From the NCBI GenBank assembly GCA_036785325.1, contig JAXIVH010000013.1, forward strand, positions 2,804,870 to 2,868,869: a stretch of DNA of 64,000 nt, read 5' to 3'. Positions 1 through 16,929 of this stretch are shown here, piece after piece. Each line of letters opens with the position of its first letter. The first letter of the stretch is position 1. The stretch comes from Urophycis tenuis (taxonomy: Eukaryota > Chordata > Actinopteri > Gadiformes > Phycidae). The position numbers and the translations under genes were made by a program. Below the pieces are notes generated by a model that saw nothing but the letters and a program-made list of their open reading frames with translations, made no database searches and was not told where the DNA came from.

Positions 1-655
1 AGGATGGTAGAAGAGCAAATATAAATTTATACTATGAAACTAAGACTGGCATTTAATTGTTTTTTTTTGACAAAATAGTTTTCATTGTTAACTCTTTGTA
101 TATGAATATTCATTATGTACTTGCATTTTAATGTTTTCCTGTACATTGTATATTTGGTTTAGTCTGTTTTATTGCTTGTAATGCACTTTCTTGGCTTTGC
201 TACATCATTATTATCTTATTAAACTTTGTATAAATATAATATATATAGGTGCCTTGGTTCTTGGGATTTATCATCAACACAATGTCCTACAACCAGCTTT
301 TCTTTTACACACACACACACACACACACACAACACTCCCTTTGGTCTTTGGTCCTTTTCTATCCCATGCAGTCACTTAAAGGGATATTAAAGGGGAATTA
401 ATGCTAAATGCTATGCTAGGCCAAAGCTACCCCAACGACAGTTGCCTCCCTTTGAACCTGATTTTGAAACCTTGTTTTTACAAACAATAATAAAAGGGTA
501 AAGTGCTAGTGAACTACGTGAGCAGTCTGTGATGTTTGTGTGATGTTATCCCTCCCTCTCACTCTAGCTGCTCTGCATAAGTGAGTGGAAAGATGCTTAA
601 CAGCTTGAGCCTGCAGTCCCAGACAGCCAATTACTGGTAAGTATGCATGCCGTGC
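1..655. other. Region downstream of sema7a
   Basis: AT-rich sequence holding the probable 3' UTR and flank of sema7a, plus a short (CA)n run near 308-331. A TTTATT at 168-173 would read AATAAA on the minus strand and is a possible poly(A) signal. No other gene is visible. Confidence 0.4.
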
Positions 656-7424
<6,769 letters not shown>

Positions 7425-7503
7425 ACTTTTATCGTATTTAATAGTTCATGTTGCGCTCTTGGCGAGTTGTTCGCAATACGAACACTGAACTAGAACTAGT
7501 GCT

Positions 7504-7548
<45 letters not shown>

Positions 7549-7899
7549 GCCGGGGCGGGTCTTGCGCATTTGTCTCCCTCCCGTCTCTAATTAATTACTT
7601 TAACAAGCGTAACAAGACTGGAAAAGCAAAACTATTATTGTTTTTGATTAGTAGCTGATTATATGAATTACTTACTTAATATTATTATTATTATTAGTTT
7701 TGTTCTTAAACACATTCGGAAACAAATCAAGCGCAATGTACCTGCTAAGTATTTGAGATTAGCCGGCTCTTTGGCGCTGTTATTGTGGGCCCAGAACAAT
7801 GACGGTCAACTTTGGAGACAAGACACGCCTTCTCTCTTGAACCACCAATCACAAACCATTACTACTTCCGTAGTGCAAATCAGCTGACAGAAAACAACC
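7425..7899. promoter_or_regulatory. Divergent promoter interval sema7a / commd4
   Basis: 475 bp separates the start codon of sema7a (minus, ATG ending at 7424) from that of commd4 (plus, ATG at 7900). The interval holds 42 consecutive G (7504-7545) followed by a GC-rich CCCGCCGGGGCGGG block, a potential Sp/KLF site. No TATA box is evident. Promoter function is inferred from the head-to-head arrangement. Confidence 0.55.
7504..7545. repeat. Poly-G run, 42 bases
   Basis: Homopolymer of 42 G followed by C3. It could form a G-quadruplex, or could be a mis-sized assembly tract. Confidence 0.9.
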
Positions 7900-10800
7900 A
7901 TGGCAAGTTTAGTTATCATAATATATCGTTATTTCGTCGTATATGTATATATATCCAATCAGAAAAAATGCATGACGCTGTAGTGTGTGTGTGTGTGTGT
8001 GTGTGTGTATTTGTGTGTTGCCGTTTCTCCACATAATAAGAGGGGATCTTTCGCCTTTTCTAACTGCAAGCTAAACGATGTATCTTACTAAACGCATTCG
8101 CTAATAGAGGACCATCGTCCACTATGCTGTTTATTTGTTTCAGCGATTTCGTTTTTGTGGAGATTTGGATTGCCCGGACTGGGTTCTTGCCGAGATCAGC
8201 ACGTTGGCGAAAATTGTAAGTTGTGGTCTACAAAGATTAGCAAACAGGGATGCCATGTCAGCTTTCACTTGTCCTTTATATTTTTGGCAAAATACTTAAA
8301 AGTTTGATCCCTCCCGTTATTGTAGTCGAGTGTAAAGATGAAACTCCTGTGTGCACAAGTACTGAAAGATCTGCTTGGAGAGGGCATTGATGTAAGTAGG
8401 CTACAGAAAACATGTTTGCTAAACATTTATCTCTGTAATTTCAAGTGCATACACATTATTGTCATCGATAACTTAAGCCATGTCTTATCGTTTCAGTATG
8501 AAAAAGTTTCAAAGCTCACTGCAGATGCAAAGTTTGGTAAGTCAACGTACAAAGGTATTTGGCTATTTTATGCACTATACCAGCAAAGCAAGTACCCATT
8601 TAGTAATTGAACTGCGTTGCACCAATCCATGTTGCAGAGAGTGGAGATATCAAAGCCAGTGTTGCAGTGCTCAGCTTCATTCTGTCCAGTGCAGCAAAAC
8701 ACAACGTTGAGAGTGAAAGTCTATCAAGTGAACTGCAGCAACTAGGCCTACCAAAAGGTGAGGTAATCGGATAAAAACACAACCTTTTGTTTGTGTACTC
8801 GTAACATAGTCCTTATGCCCCTCAATATCATGATAATGTTCTTTAGTGTAAGGCACTTGAATCAAGTACAATGCAATGATGTACTTTTCAAAGCTTACCC
8901 AACTCCATGTTTTGTGTACGTGTCGGGACTGAGAAAATACACGTAATTATTTTGGGAAAATGTATTGATGTTGACGGATCCGCAAGTGTTCTGATGATGT
9001 GACCCCTCATCACCCGGGCTAACCCGGCCATGGCTGACGGGCTGTCCACCGGCTGCTGAGTGTCAGAGACAAAGCCTTCAGAGCCGGGGATGGAAATGGC
9101 CTGAGAAAAGCCAGAGCCAGCCTGTCCCGTGGTATCAGGAAAGCAAAGCAGGACTAAACATAAAAGATTACCGGCCACTTCAAGACAGCAGAGCCACAAG
9201 GAGCCTGTGGCAGACTACAAGCCCGTGCCACAGACCTGCGACGACAACATCGCCCTGCTCAGCAACCTCAACAGCTTCTTTGCACGGTTTGAAGCAACAA
9301 ACAACACAAGCCCGCAGAACCCCCCCCCCCGACACACACACACACACGACCAGGCTCTGTGCCTGTCTGCTGCCAGTGTGAAGAGGGCACTGTCCACTGT
9401 CAACCCCCGCAAAGCCACAGGCCCAGACAACATTCCGGGCTGTGTGCTGAGGGACTGCACAGAGGAGCTTAAGGATATCTTCATGGATATCTTTAACAAA
9501 TCTTTAACAAGCTTCCATCACATTTCAAGACTTCCATCATCATACCTGTGCCAAAGAAACCTGCTTCAATGACTATCGCCCTGTGGTACTGACCCCCATT
9601 GTCATGAAGTGCTTTGAACGGCTAGTCATGTCTCACATGACTAGCCCATCCTCCCCCCCCCCCCCCCCCCCCCCCCACCCTGGACCCATCTCAGTTCGCA
9701 TACAGTGCAAAACGTCCCACAGAGGACGCAATCTCCTCTGCTCTCCACCCAGCCCTCACCCACCTGGAAAAAGTAGACTCATATGTGATAATGCTTTTCA
9801 TAGACTTTAGCTCAGCCTTCAATACCATAATCCCTCAACAGCTCATCTGCAAACTGGATCAGCTGGGGCTCAACACCACCCTGTGCAACTGGATACTGGA
9901 CTTCCTCAGTGAGAGGCCACAAGCAGTATGAGTCGGCAACAACACCTCGAGCAGCATCACAGTCAGCACAGGGGCCCCCCAAGGCTGTGTTCTCAGTCCC
10001 CTGCTCTTCACCCTGCTGACTCACGACTGCACACCAACCTACAGCTCCAATCACATGGTGAAGTTTGCGGACGGTACAACTCTGGTGGGTCTCATCACCA
10101 AGAGATCCGAGACCCACTACAGGGAGGAGGTCGGCCTTCTGACCAAGTGATGCTGACACAACACCCTCTTGCTGAGTGTCAGCAAAACCAAGGAGATTGT
10201 GGTTGACTTCCGGAGAGGCCACAATGAACACTCACCACTGACCATCAATGGTGCTGCTGTGGAGAGAGTGAGCAGCACCAAATTCCTGGTGGTGCACGTC
10301 AGTGAGGACCTCTCCTGGACCACCAACACTGCATCACTGGCGAAGAAATCCCAGCGGCGCCTCTACTTCCTCGGCAAGCTTAAGCGAGCTACGGCTGCCA
10401 TACCCATGCTGAAAACATTCTACCGGGGCACCATTGAAAGCATCCTGTCCAGCTGCATCACTGTGTGGGGCGATAGCTGCACTGAACACAGCAGGAAGAC
10501 CCTGCAACACATAGTGAACACAGCTGGTAAGGTCATTGGTGCCCCAGTCCCTTCCTTGAAGGACACACACACACCACCCGCCTCACCGGGTAAGGGACCT
10601 CGATGGTGAGCGACACCAGCCACCCTGCACACAGTCTGTTCAACCTCCTGCCTTCTGGTAGAAGGTATAGGAGCGTCCATGGTCACATCACCAGGACTAC
10701 CAAAAGCTTCATACATGAAGTCTCCCCAGCCACATCCTCCAGACTGTCAATAAGCTGAACCCCCCCACCCCCCTCCGGACTCTGGACAATCTGTCATCTG

Positions 10801-11960
10801 TCTCTAGCACTATTGTCCTTTTGCACTTTTATTATTATTATCGCTATTACTATTATCAGCATTACCAGTAAATTCCCATCACCGGTAAATTCCTTACTTC
10901 CGTACTGTTCTTTTTGTCAATACTCACTACTGTTTGCACTTTATCTTTATACTTACTTATGCTGCTATTCCTCCCTCATATAACAGTAGATTCCGACATT
11001 GCATATTTATTTATTTATTAATTATTTTTATTGTTTATTTATCTTTCTGTCTTATCTGAAGGTATGTTTACTTTAGTTTTGCATGTTGTGCCTGTTTATC
11101 TGTTTCACCGGGAGGGTGAGAAACGTACTCTCGATTCCTTTGTATGTCTTGGCATGTGAAGGAATTGAAAATAAAGCTACTTTGACTTTGACTTTGATAA
11201 CAATTAGAAATTTGTGTTACTCCTCACCTCCTATGTGAGGAATATGACTCACCTCCTATTTGACTTATTATATACAGTTTTCACACTATCCCTTCTATCC
11301 CTCCCAGCTAGCACTCCTGCCCTGTTCATTACAAAGGCAAGAGGCAACTGGAGTTGGTGCCCATGTGCTGTACTATGTGGTGGCCCACTGATGGGTCAAA
11401 TGCAGATAATACCTTTTCTTCTCCTTGCCCTTGTCTTTAGAGCACACCACAGGCCTGTGTAAATCCTACGAAGACAAGCACGGTGCCTTGCAGGACAAAC
11501 TTCGGGAGACGAGCCTGAGACGTGAGCATTCTGCCCATCGGGGGAAAATGGACGATAAGACAAAATGATGTTGTTGTGTGAGTTGTGTGATGGGACCACG
11601 TCAGTTCCTCACACTGCAGTGTGTGTTTCAGTGGGCCGGCTGAACTCCGTGTCCTGGCGGGTGGACTGCATACTCAGCTCCAGTGAGCTGAAGGAGGTGA
11701 ACGAGCCTGCAGTGCATCTTAAACTGCAGGCGCATGGAGCAGAGTCCGGCTCTACGGAGACTACCGTTGTGTCGATTTCCGCTGACAAGTTCAGGGTCTT
11801 GCTTATAGGTTTGTTTTGTTATGTCTTATGCTCTTGATTCTCTTTTGTTGTTGTTGTTGTTTTTTGTTGTTGTTTTTTTTAGCTTAATCTGATGTATGTG
11901 TCTGTGTCTCTCTCCACAGAGCTTAAACAAGCACAAGCTATGATGAATGCACTACAGTAA
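7900..11960 (+). CDS. commd4: COMM domain-containing protein 4
   Basis: Subunit of the Commander (COMMD/CCDC22/CCDC93) complex, which acts with retriever in endosomal recycling. Exons: 7900-7902, 8144-8215, 8326-8391, 8497-8536, 8638-8757, 11441-11521, 11632-11808, 11920-11960. They sum to 600 nt (199 residues plus stop), the same length as human COMMD4. The N-terminal HN region contains FCGDLDCPDWVLAEIST and LTADAKF. The C-terminal COMM domain contains SVSWRVDCILSSSEL and ISADKFRVLL. The first coding exon is only the ATG, and the second begins RFRF, matching the family start. Its donor is GC (ATG then GCAAGT). Intron 5 is swollen by an L2-like LINE. A possible poly(A) signal AATAAA lies at 12191-12196. 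Confidence 0.95.
9000..11199 (+). mobile_element. L2-like non-LTR retrotransposon, degenerate copy
   Basis: Inside commd4 intron 5, same strand. Broken frames encode reverse-transcriptase pieces: NPRKATGPDNIPGCVLR (about 9400-9450), FIDFSSAFNTIIPQQL (about 9800-9840), STGAPQGCVLSPLLFT (about 9965-10015), KFADGTTLVGLI (the expected FADD has become FADG), then the C-terminal region through VDFRRGHNEHSPL, RRLYFLGKL and NTAGKVIGAP up to about 10560. The 3' end carries AATAAAGCTA followed by a (ACTTTG)n tail ending near 11199. Stops and frameshifts show it is inactive. The 5' boundary is approximate. Confidence 0.85.
9654..9677. repeat. Poly-C run within the LINE copy
   Basis: A run of about 23 C interrupts the reverse-transcriptase reading frame and is one cause of its frameshift. 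Confidence 0.8.
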
Positions 11961-12590
11961 AGAAGGATCGCCTCAAATATTGGATAATATGTCATTATTG
12001 ATGTTATTAATAATGACTGATTATCTTAGACATACCCTAAATTAACTTTTGTTCATAAATAATCTGCACATTAAGTTCTTGTCTATGGCATCATAGGCTA
12101 TTTCTGTCAAGTGAGTTATTTCATGCTTAAACCAACATTTCTAATTAAACAATGTAAATGTTTTTTTTTAGTATTCCTTTGAACTTTTAAAATAAAACTA
12201 TGCTTAAGGCTGTAGTGTGTAGTATTGGTGGCATCTAGAACTGGAACGAGCTTGGCAAAGAGGCAATAAAATACTATGTTGTATAAACTGTTTTAATTAG
12301 TGTATAATCCCATGAAAGACATGTATTTAGGTTATCTTGGAACCTTTGTCTACTCTGTTATTACGGACTCTGACACTAGACATAAGTACAGGCCATATGT
12401 GGTCGTTGGAAAAGGATGGGTGGTGACTTCAAGTTGCCACGAAATATACGACCTTTAATATACGTTTGTTTTCCTTCACTTCGCAATATCCATTTCTGTC
12501 TGTTACCCATGACGCGGATGATACCTACCTAGCTCTTTCCTTTGCATGTGGTGATAAAGGAACACCTTTTCTCGCGATATTTCGCCCTCC

Positions 12591-12598
12591 TGACGTCA
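12591..12598. promoter_or_regulatory. CRE palindrome TGACGTCA upstream of neil1
   Basis: Perfect 8-bp CREB/ATF consensus, 547 bp upstream of the neil1 start codon in a locally CpG-containing stretch. The motif is seen directly; use in neil1 transcription is inferred. Confidence 0.45.
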
Positions 12599-12985
12599 CG
12601 AAATGTGTTTAGTAAGAACCACGTTTCGGTACTGTTTAGTAACAACAATGCCAGTATGAGATCACATCCGAGCTGCAGCTTTGACCAAGGCCCTCTTTGT
12701 AGAACATCTGTGCTAAAACGTCCTGATACTGATTTCAAGACACTTGTATCTCGCTGCTCAATAAGTGTCTAGGACATTTGGGTTGCACGGTAAGTTGCTT
12801 GTTAATACATCCACTTTTTGTTAAGGGGTAAAGTCCCCCATGCCTTGTCACGTTTACAAATTGTTGACTACAACTTTGCTGTATTGGTGAATGATACTAA
12901 TCAATACTTATTGGCCAATTTTAACAGTAATGGTCGATTGTTTTTCTAGTCTTGCATATTATTAAATGTAACCAAAATGAAGACG

Positions 12986-12988
<3 letters not shown>

Positions 12989-13047
<59 letters not shown>
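12989..13047. repeat. (CA)n microsatellite before neil1
   Basis: About 29 CA units. It produces spurious Thr-His reading frames and lies in the probable neil1 5' UTR or upstream intron. Confidence 0.9.
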
Positions 13048-13049
<2 letters not shown>

Positions 13050-13144
13050 TGGATTACAACACCCAAAGCTGTGTTATGGTGAATAATGGGCATCATCATT
13101 CCCTTACAGAAAACTTCTCAGCTTCTAGTATTCATCATACCAAC

Positions 13145-16100
13145 ATGCCTGAAGGACCAGAACTGCACTTGGCCAGTCTGTTTGTGAACAGAGTGTGTGA
13201 AGGTGTGGTGTTCACAGGCCCAGTCAGAAAGTCAGTGGTCAGCAAGAGCTGTGATGTGGCCTTCACCTGCCAGGCGTACAGGATCAGAGCTGCTTCCCGG
13301 GGGAAGGAAGTGAAGCTCACATTAACACCCATTAAAAGCGAAGGCAAAAAGGGAGACACAGAGCAACCCATGGACGTCGTCTTCCGCTTCGGTATGTCCG
13401 GCTATTTCCGCTTCACATCAGAGGATGAGCTGCCGAAGCATTCCCACTTGCGTTTCTATTCCAACGAAAAGCCCTGCAGAGTGCTGAGCTTTGTGGACAC
13501 ACGCAGGTTTGGCAGTTGGCAGCCCAACGGGAGCTGGCAGCCCGACAGAGGGCCCTGCGTCATGTTTGAGTACGAGGGCTTCAGGTCAGCGCTCGTGTGG
13601 TGAATACATCACTTGCAGATCAAGCCATTTGATTGATCATTTAATTGTGACACTAATAATGTTTAATTCTTTCAGGAAAAATGTCCTCTCAAACCTATCC
13701 AACCGTGCCTTCGATCGGCCAATCTGTGAGGCCCTGCTAAACCAGAAGTATTTCAATGGCATTGGGAATTACTTGCGGGCGGAGATTTTATTCAGGCAAG
13801 TTGAAAACGAGGTTACCATTGTGTGTTGTTTTGCTTCCTCCTCACCATGTGGAGGAAGCGGAACACAATGTTATATTGTACACTGCTAATTATATCCCTC
13901 TGTTGTTAAGGATGAAACTAAAAACATGTTAAACACTTCTTTTATCAGGCTGAACATTCCACCCTTTGTGCAGGCAAGGACTGTATTAGAAAGCCTTGAA
14001 CTGGAGGATCTGGCTGCAGACAAGGTCGCTGTGAAAGAAAAGCTTGCTGACAGAAAGGTTAAACTCTCATCCTCTGATCTGATCCACCAGTAAAAGACTG
14101 TTAACGTTAACTGTTAATGTTGCAACGCTTCTGTTGTCCCAGACCTCCGACAGGGCATTGAAATACACTGCTCCATCTGCTGATCTGCTGCGGCTGTGCC
14201 ACTCAGTTCCTTTGGAGGTAGTGAACATGGGTATGCAGCTTTTTTGTTCTTGTATTGTTTCTAAGATTGTTATCCTCAATTACAATATGGTTGGTGTGCC
14301 TTAGTTTGACCAACTGCTTTTATTCCACTTTTCCTAAGGTGGCAAAGGTTACGACCCCCAGAAGGCTGATTACTCGGACTTTGAGGCGTGGCTGCGGTGT
14401 TACTATGTGGCAGGAATGAAAAGTACCAGGGACCACAATGGCAGAACTATCTGGTTCAGTGTGAGTTGTGGGAAATAATGGCTAGCTGCCCTTGATGGAA
14501 CAATTCTAAACAAAAGCTAAACAAATGACTTGTTTTAATTGCAGGGTGATCCAGGCCCCATGGCACCCAAAGGTAAATACATATGGACAAAAATCTCTCA
14601 TATAATAATAATACATTGTGATTGGGGGGAAAAAGTGATTGGGAAACCATTGTTGCCTTCTGACACATTAGAGCGCAAGACAACCAAAGCAAGAAAGAGG
14701 GCAAAGAAAGACGACGACCATGATTACACCGTCAGAAAAAAGGTGCAAACCCTCGCTAACGCATGCTTTCTCTTTATGTGCCAACATTGAAGAGCACATA
14801 CAACTAAAAGAAGTAATTCCACTTGAGGAATTACTTGTGCACAGGAATGCCTGTGATCATTGAGTTAAATTCAGTTGAGGCTGCCAGTTTACAGCTGGAA
14901 AGCAATTAGCGGAGTCAAACGTAACAATTGGAAAGGTAGGCTCAATGTTTTGAGTTTATTTGCATTTTTAATCACAAATATCTCAAAAGGCATAACGTTT
15001 ACAAAAATGAAAAATACAGAGCAAATTCATACGGATGTAGACCTTTGTAATACAGTTTGAATGAAATCTCGTGGTTCAAGTTATTTCGCTTCCATTAATG
15101 TCACATTTTGGTGTAAACGAGGAAATAATATGACTAATAGTGATATCTAGGTTGTACAAAAAATATCACTCTCTCATCTCACTCATTTTCTACCGCTTAT
15201 CCGGGGTCGGGTCGCGGGGGCAACAGCTCGAGCAAGGAACCCCACACTTCCCTTTCCCGGGCCACATCAGCCAGCTCTGACTGGGGGATCCCGAGGCGTT
15301 CCCAGGCCAGTGTGGAGATATAATCTCTCCACCTCTTCCTGGGTCTTCCCCGTGGTCTCCTCCCAGCTGGTTGTGCCCGGAAGACCTCCATAGGGAGGCG
15401 CCCGGGGGGAATCCTTATCAGATGCCCGAACCACCTCAACTGGCTCCTTTCCACGCAAAGGAGCAGCGGCTCTACTCCGAGTCTCTCCGGGATGACTGAG
15501 CTCCTCACCCTATCTCTAAGGGAAACGCCCGCCACCCTCCTGAGAAAACCCATTTCGGCCGCTTGTACCCGCGATCTCGTTCTTTCGGTCATGACCCAAC
15601 CTTCATGACCATAGGTGAGAGTAGGAACAAAGATAGACCGGAAGATCGAGAGCTTCGCCTTCTGGCTCAGCTCCCTCTTCGTCACAACGGTGCGGTAGAG
15701 CGAATGCAAAACCGCCCCCGCTGCTCCGATTCTCCGGCCCATCTCCTGCTCCATCCTCCCCTCACTCGTGAACAAGACCCCGAGGTACTTGAACTCCTTC
15801 ACTTGGGGTAAGGACTCATTCCCTACCCGGAGTAGGCAATCCACTGGTTTCCTGCTGAGAGCCATGGCCTCAGATTTAGAGGTGCTGATCCTCATTCCAA
15901 CCGCTTCACACTCGGCTGCGAACCCATCCAGTGAAGGTCACAGGCCGATGACGCCATCAGGACCACATCATCTGCAAAAAGCAGCGATGAGATCCCTAGC
16001 CCACCGACCTGCAACCTCTCCTCCCCCCGACTACGCCTCGATATCCTGTCCATGAATGTATAAAAAAAACAAAAACAAAAAAACAAAATGCACAATAATA

Positions 16101-16282
16101 ACACTTTTTTGTTATTCCAGGTTGCTGAAATTCCCTCCAAAAACAAAACAGAAAGGGGAGTCAAGCAGGAACCCAGAACATTGGAAGAGATTGGATCAAG
16201 GAAGCAAAAGCGTAAACAGGAGGCCGAAGTAACTGGCGCTCCTGACCAAACACGGCGTTTGCGTAGTAGAAAGGGCCAGTGA
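13145..16282 (+). CDS. neil1: Endonuclease VIII-like DNA glycosylase 1
   Basis: Bifunctional Fpg/Nei-family glycosylase/AP-lyase that starts base excision repair of oxidised bases. Exons: 13145-13584, 13676-13795, 13949-14057, 14143-14230, 14339-14460, 14545-14572, 14672-14742, 16121-16282; 1140 nt, 379 residues (human about 390). The N-terminus is MPEGPELHL, giving the catalytic Pro2 and Glu3 after Met removal. SRGKEVKL holds the Lys equivalent to human Lys54, and ICEALLNQKYFNGIGNYLRAE is the helix-two-turn-helix. The later TIWFSGDPGP is the zincless-finger region. The lesion-recognition-loop Lys (human Lys242, the RNA-edited site) is AAA at 14344-14346. The tail is rich in Lys/Arg, as in the family. 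Intron 2 uses a GC donor; intron 7 contains a Rex3 insertion. It converges on man2c1. Confidence 0.95.
15172..16057 (-). mobile_element. Rex3 / RTE-clade LINE, 5'-truncated
   Basis: In neil1 intron 7, antisense to the gene. A 232-residue open frame (15197-15895) is the C-terminal part of the RTE reverse-transcriptase protein: FKYLGVLFTSEGRMEQE, PTLTYGHEGWVMTERTRS, LRWFGHLIRIPPGRLP and the terminal LLELLPPRPDPG. Upstream, GISSLLFADDVVLMASSA (the FADD catalytic box) is in another frame at about 15950-16020, so there is a frameshift. The element is cut off near 16057. The match to the fish Rex3 family is from memory. Confidence 0.85.
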
Positions 16283-16439
16283 GGCAGACAGCAGTTGGTA
16301 AGACAACATTTGAGTAGAAGTCATGGCTAAAGCATACATTCATAGACCATGTATTTTATGAGACCCCTTGTATTTTATGAGACACCTTTGGTATGATGCG
16401 GCAATATGCAGTATTGATGTTTTTATATTGCCAGATACA

Positions 16440-16533
16440 TCTGGCGCTGCCTCAGGCGGCAGCCTGTAGCTGCAGCTCCCCTCTTGTAATTTCCCAGCTT
16501 GGGATCAATAAAGTATTTCTATTTCTGTTTCAG
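16440..16533 (+). repeat. SINE-like 3' tail (TTGGGATCAATAAAGT)
   Basis: Short repeat ending in TTTCCCAGCTTGGGATCAATAAAGTATTTCTATTTCT. The same tail occurs at about 51815-51868 (with an ATCT microsatellite) and, reversed, at about 42335-42370, so it is a dispersed family. It lies in the neil1 3' region. Confidence 0.6.
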
Positions 16534-16705
16534 AAGCAGAGGCGACATGGCAGAGCCACAATGTTCAGTGAATAAGCTGACCAGGAATTTCATGGGAACA
16601 TTTTAAGTTGTTTTTTTCATAATGAAACACATTCATAAACAATTGTTCGCAATGTATTTTTTTACGATTCAGTGTACTGATTGCAGAGTGCCATTTAAAA
16701 ATTGT

Positions 16706-16711
16706 AATAAA
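16706..16711 (+). terminator. Candidate neil1 poly(A) signal AATAAA
   Basis: AATAAA about 420 bp after the neil1 stop and about 220 bp before the man2c1 stop on the other strand. The two 3' UTRs may overlap in this convergent interval. Confidence 0.5.
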
Positions 16712-16929
16712 CTAGAGTGCTGCAACCTCCTAATTTACTTGTACAGCACTTTTATATGATCCAATTCATTTGAATTTAAGTATGATTCCTTTCATTCGGG
16801 GAAACTCATCAATCTCATCTCACCAATGGGATGAACTGATGGCATTTAAAGGACAGTTATAATCACCATTTGTGTTTGTAACTGTCTCGGTATTGTCGCT
16901 TAATGGTTCAGAGCCTCTCACAGCTGTGC

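Larger units (their letters stand above)
11961..13144. other. commd4-neil1 intergenic region
   Basis: Holds the commd4 3' UTR (AATAAA at 12191-12196) and the putative neil1 promoter. The latter has a CG-containing segment around 12560-12600 with a TCTCGCGATA motif and a CRE palindrome. A (CA)n microsatellite (12989-13047) lies about 100 bp before the neil1 ATG. No further gene is seen. Confidence 0.5.

Noticed and set aside
12542..12772. 76-residue frame upstream of neil1 as a small gene
   Set aside because: No resemblance to known proteins, and it overlaps the CRE/CpG promoter segment.
15563..16055. Plus-strand frames opposite the Rex3 element
   Set aside because: Shadow frames of the minus-strand RTE protein.
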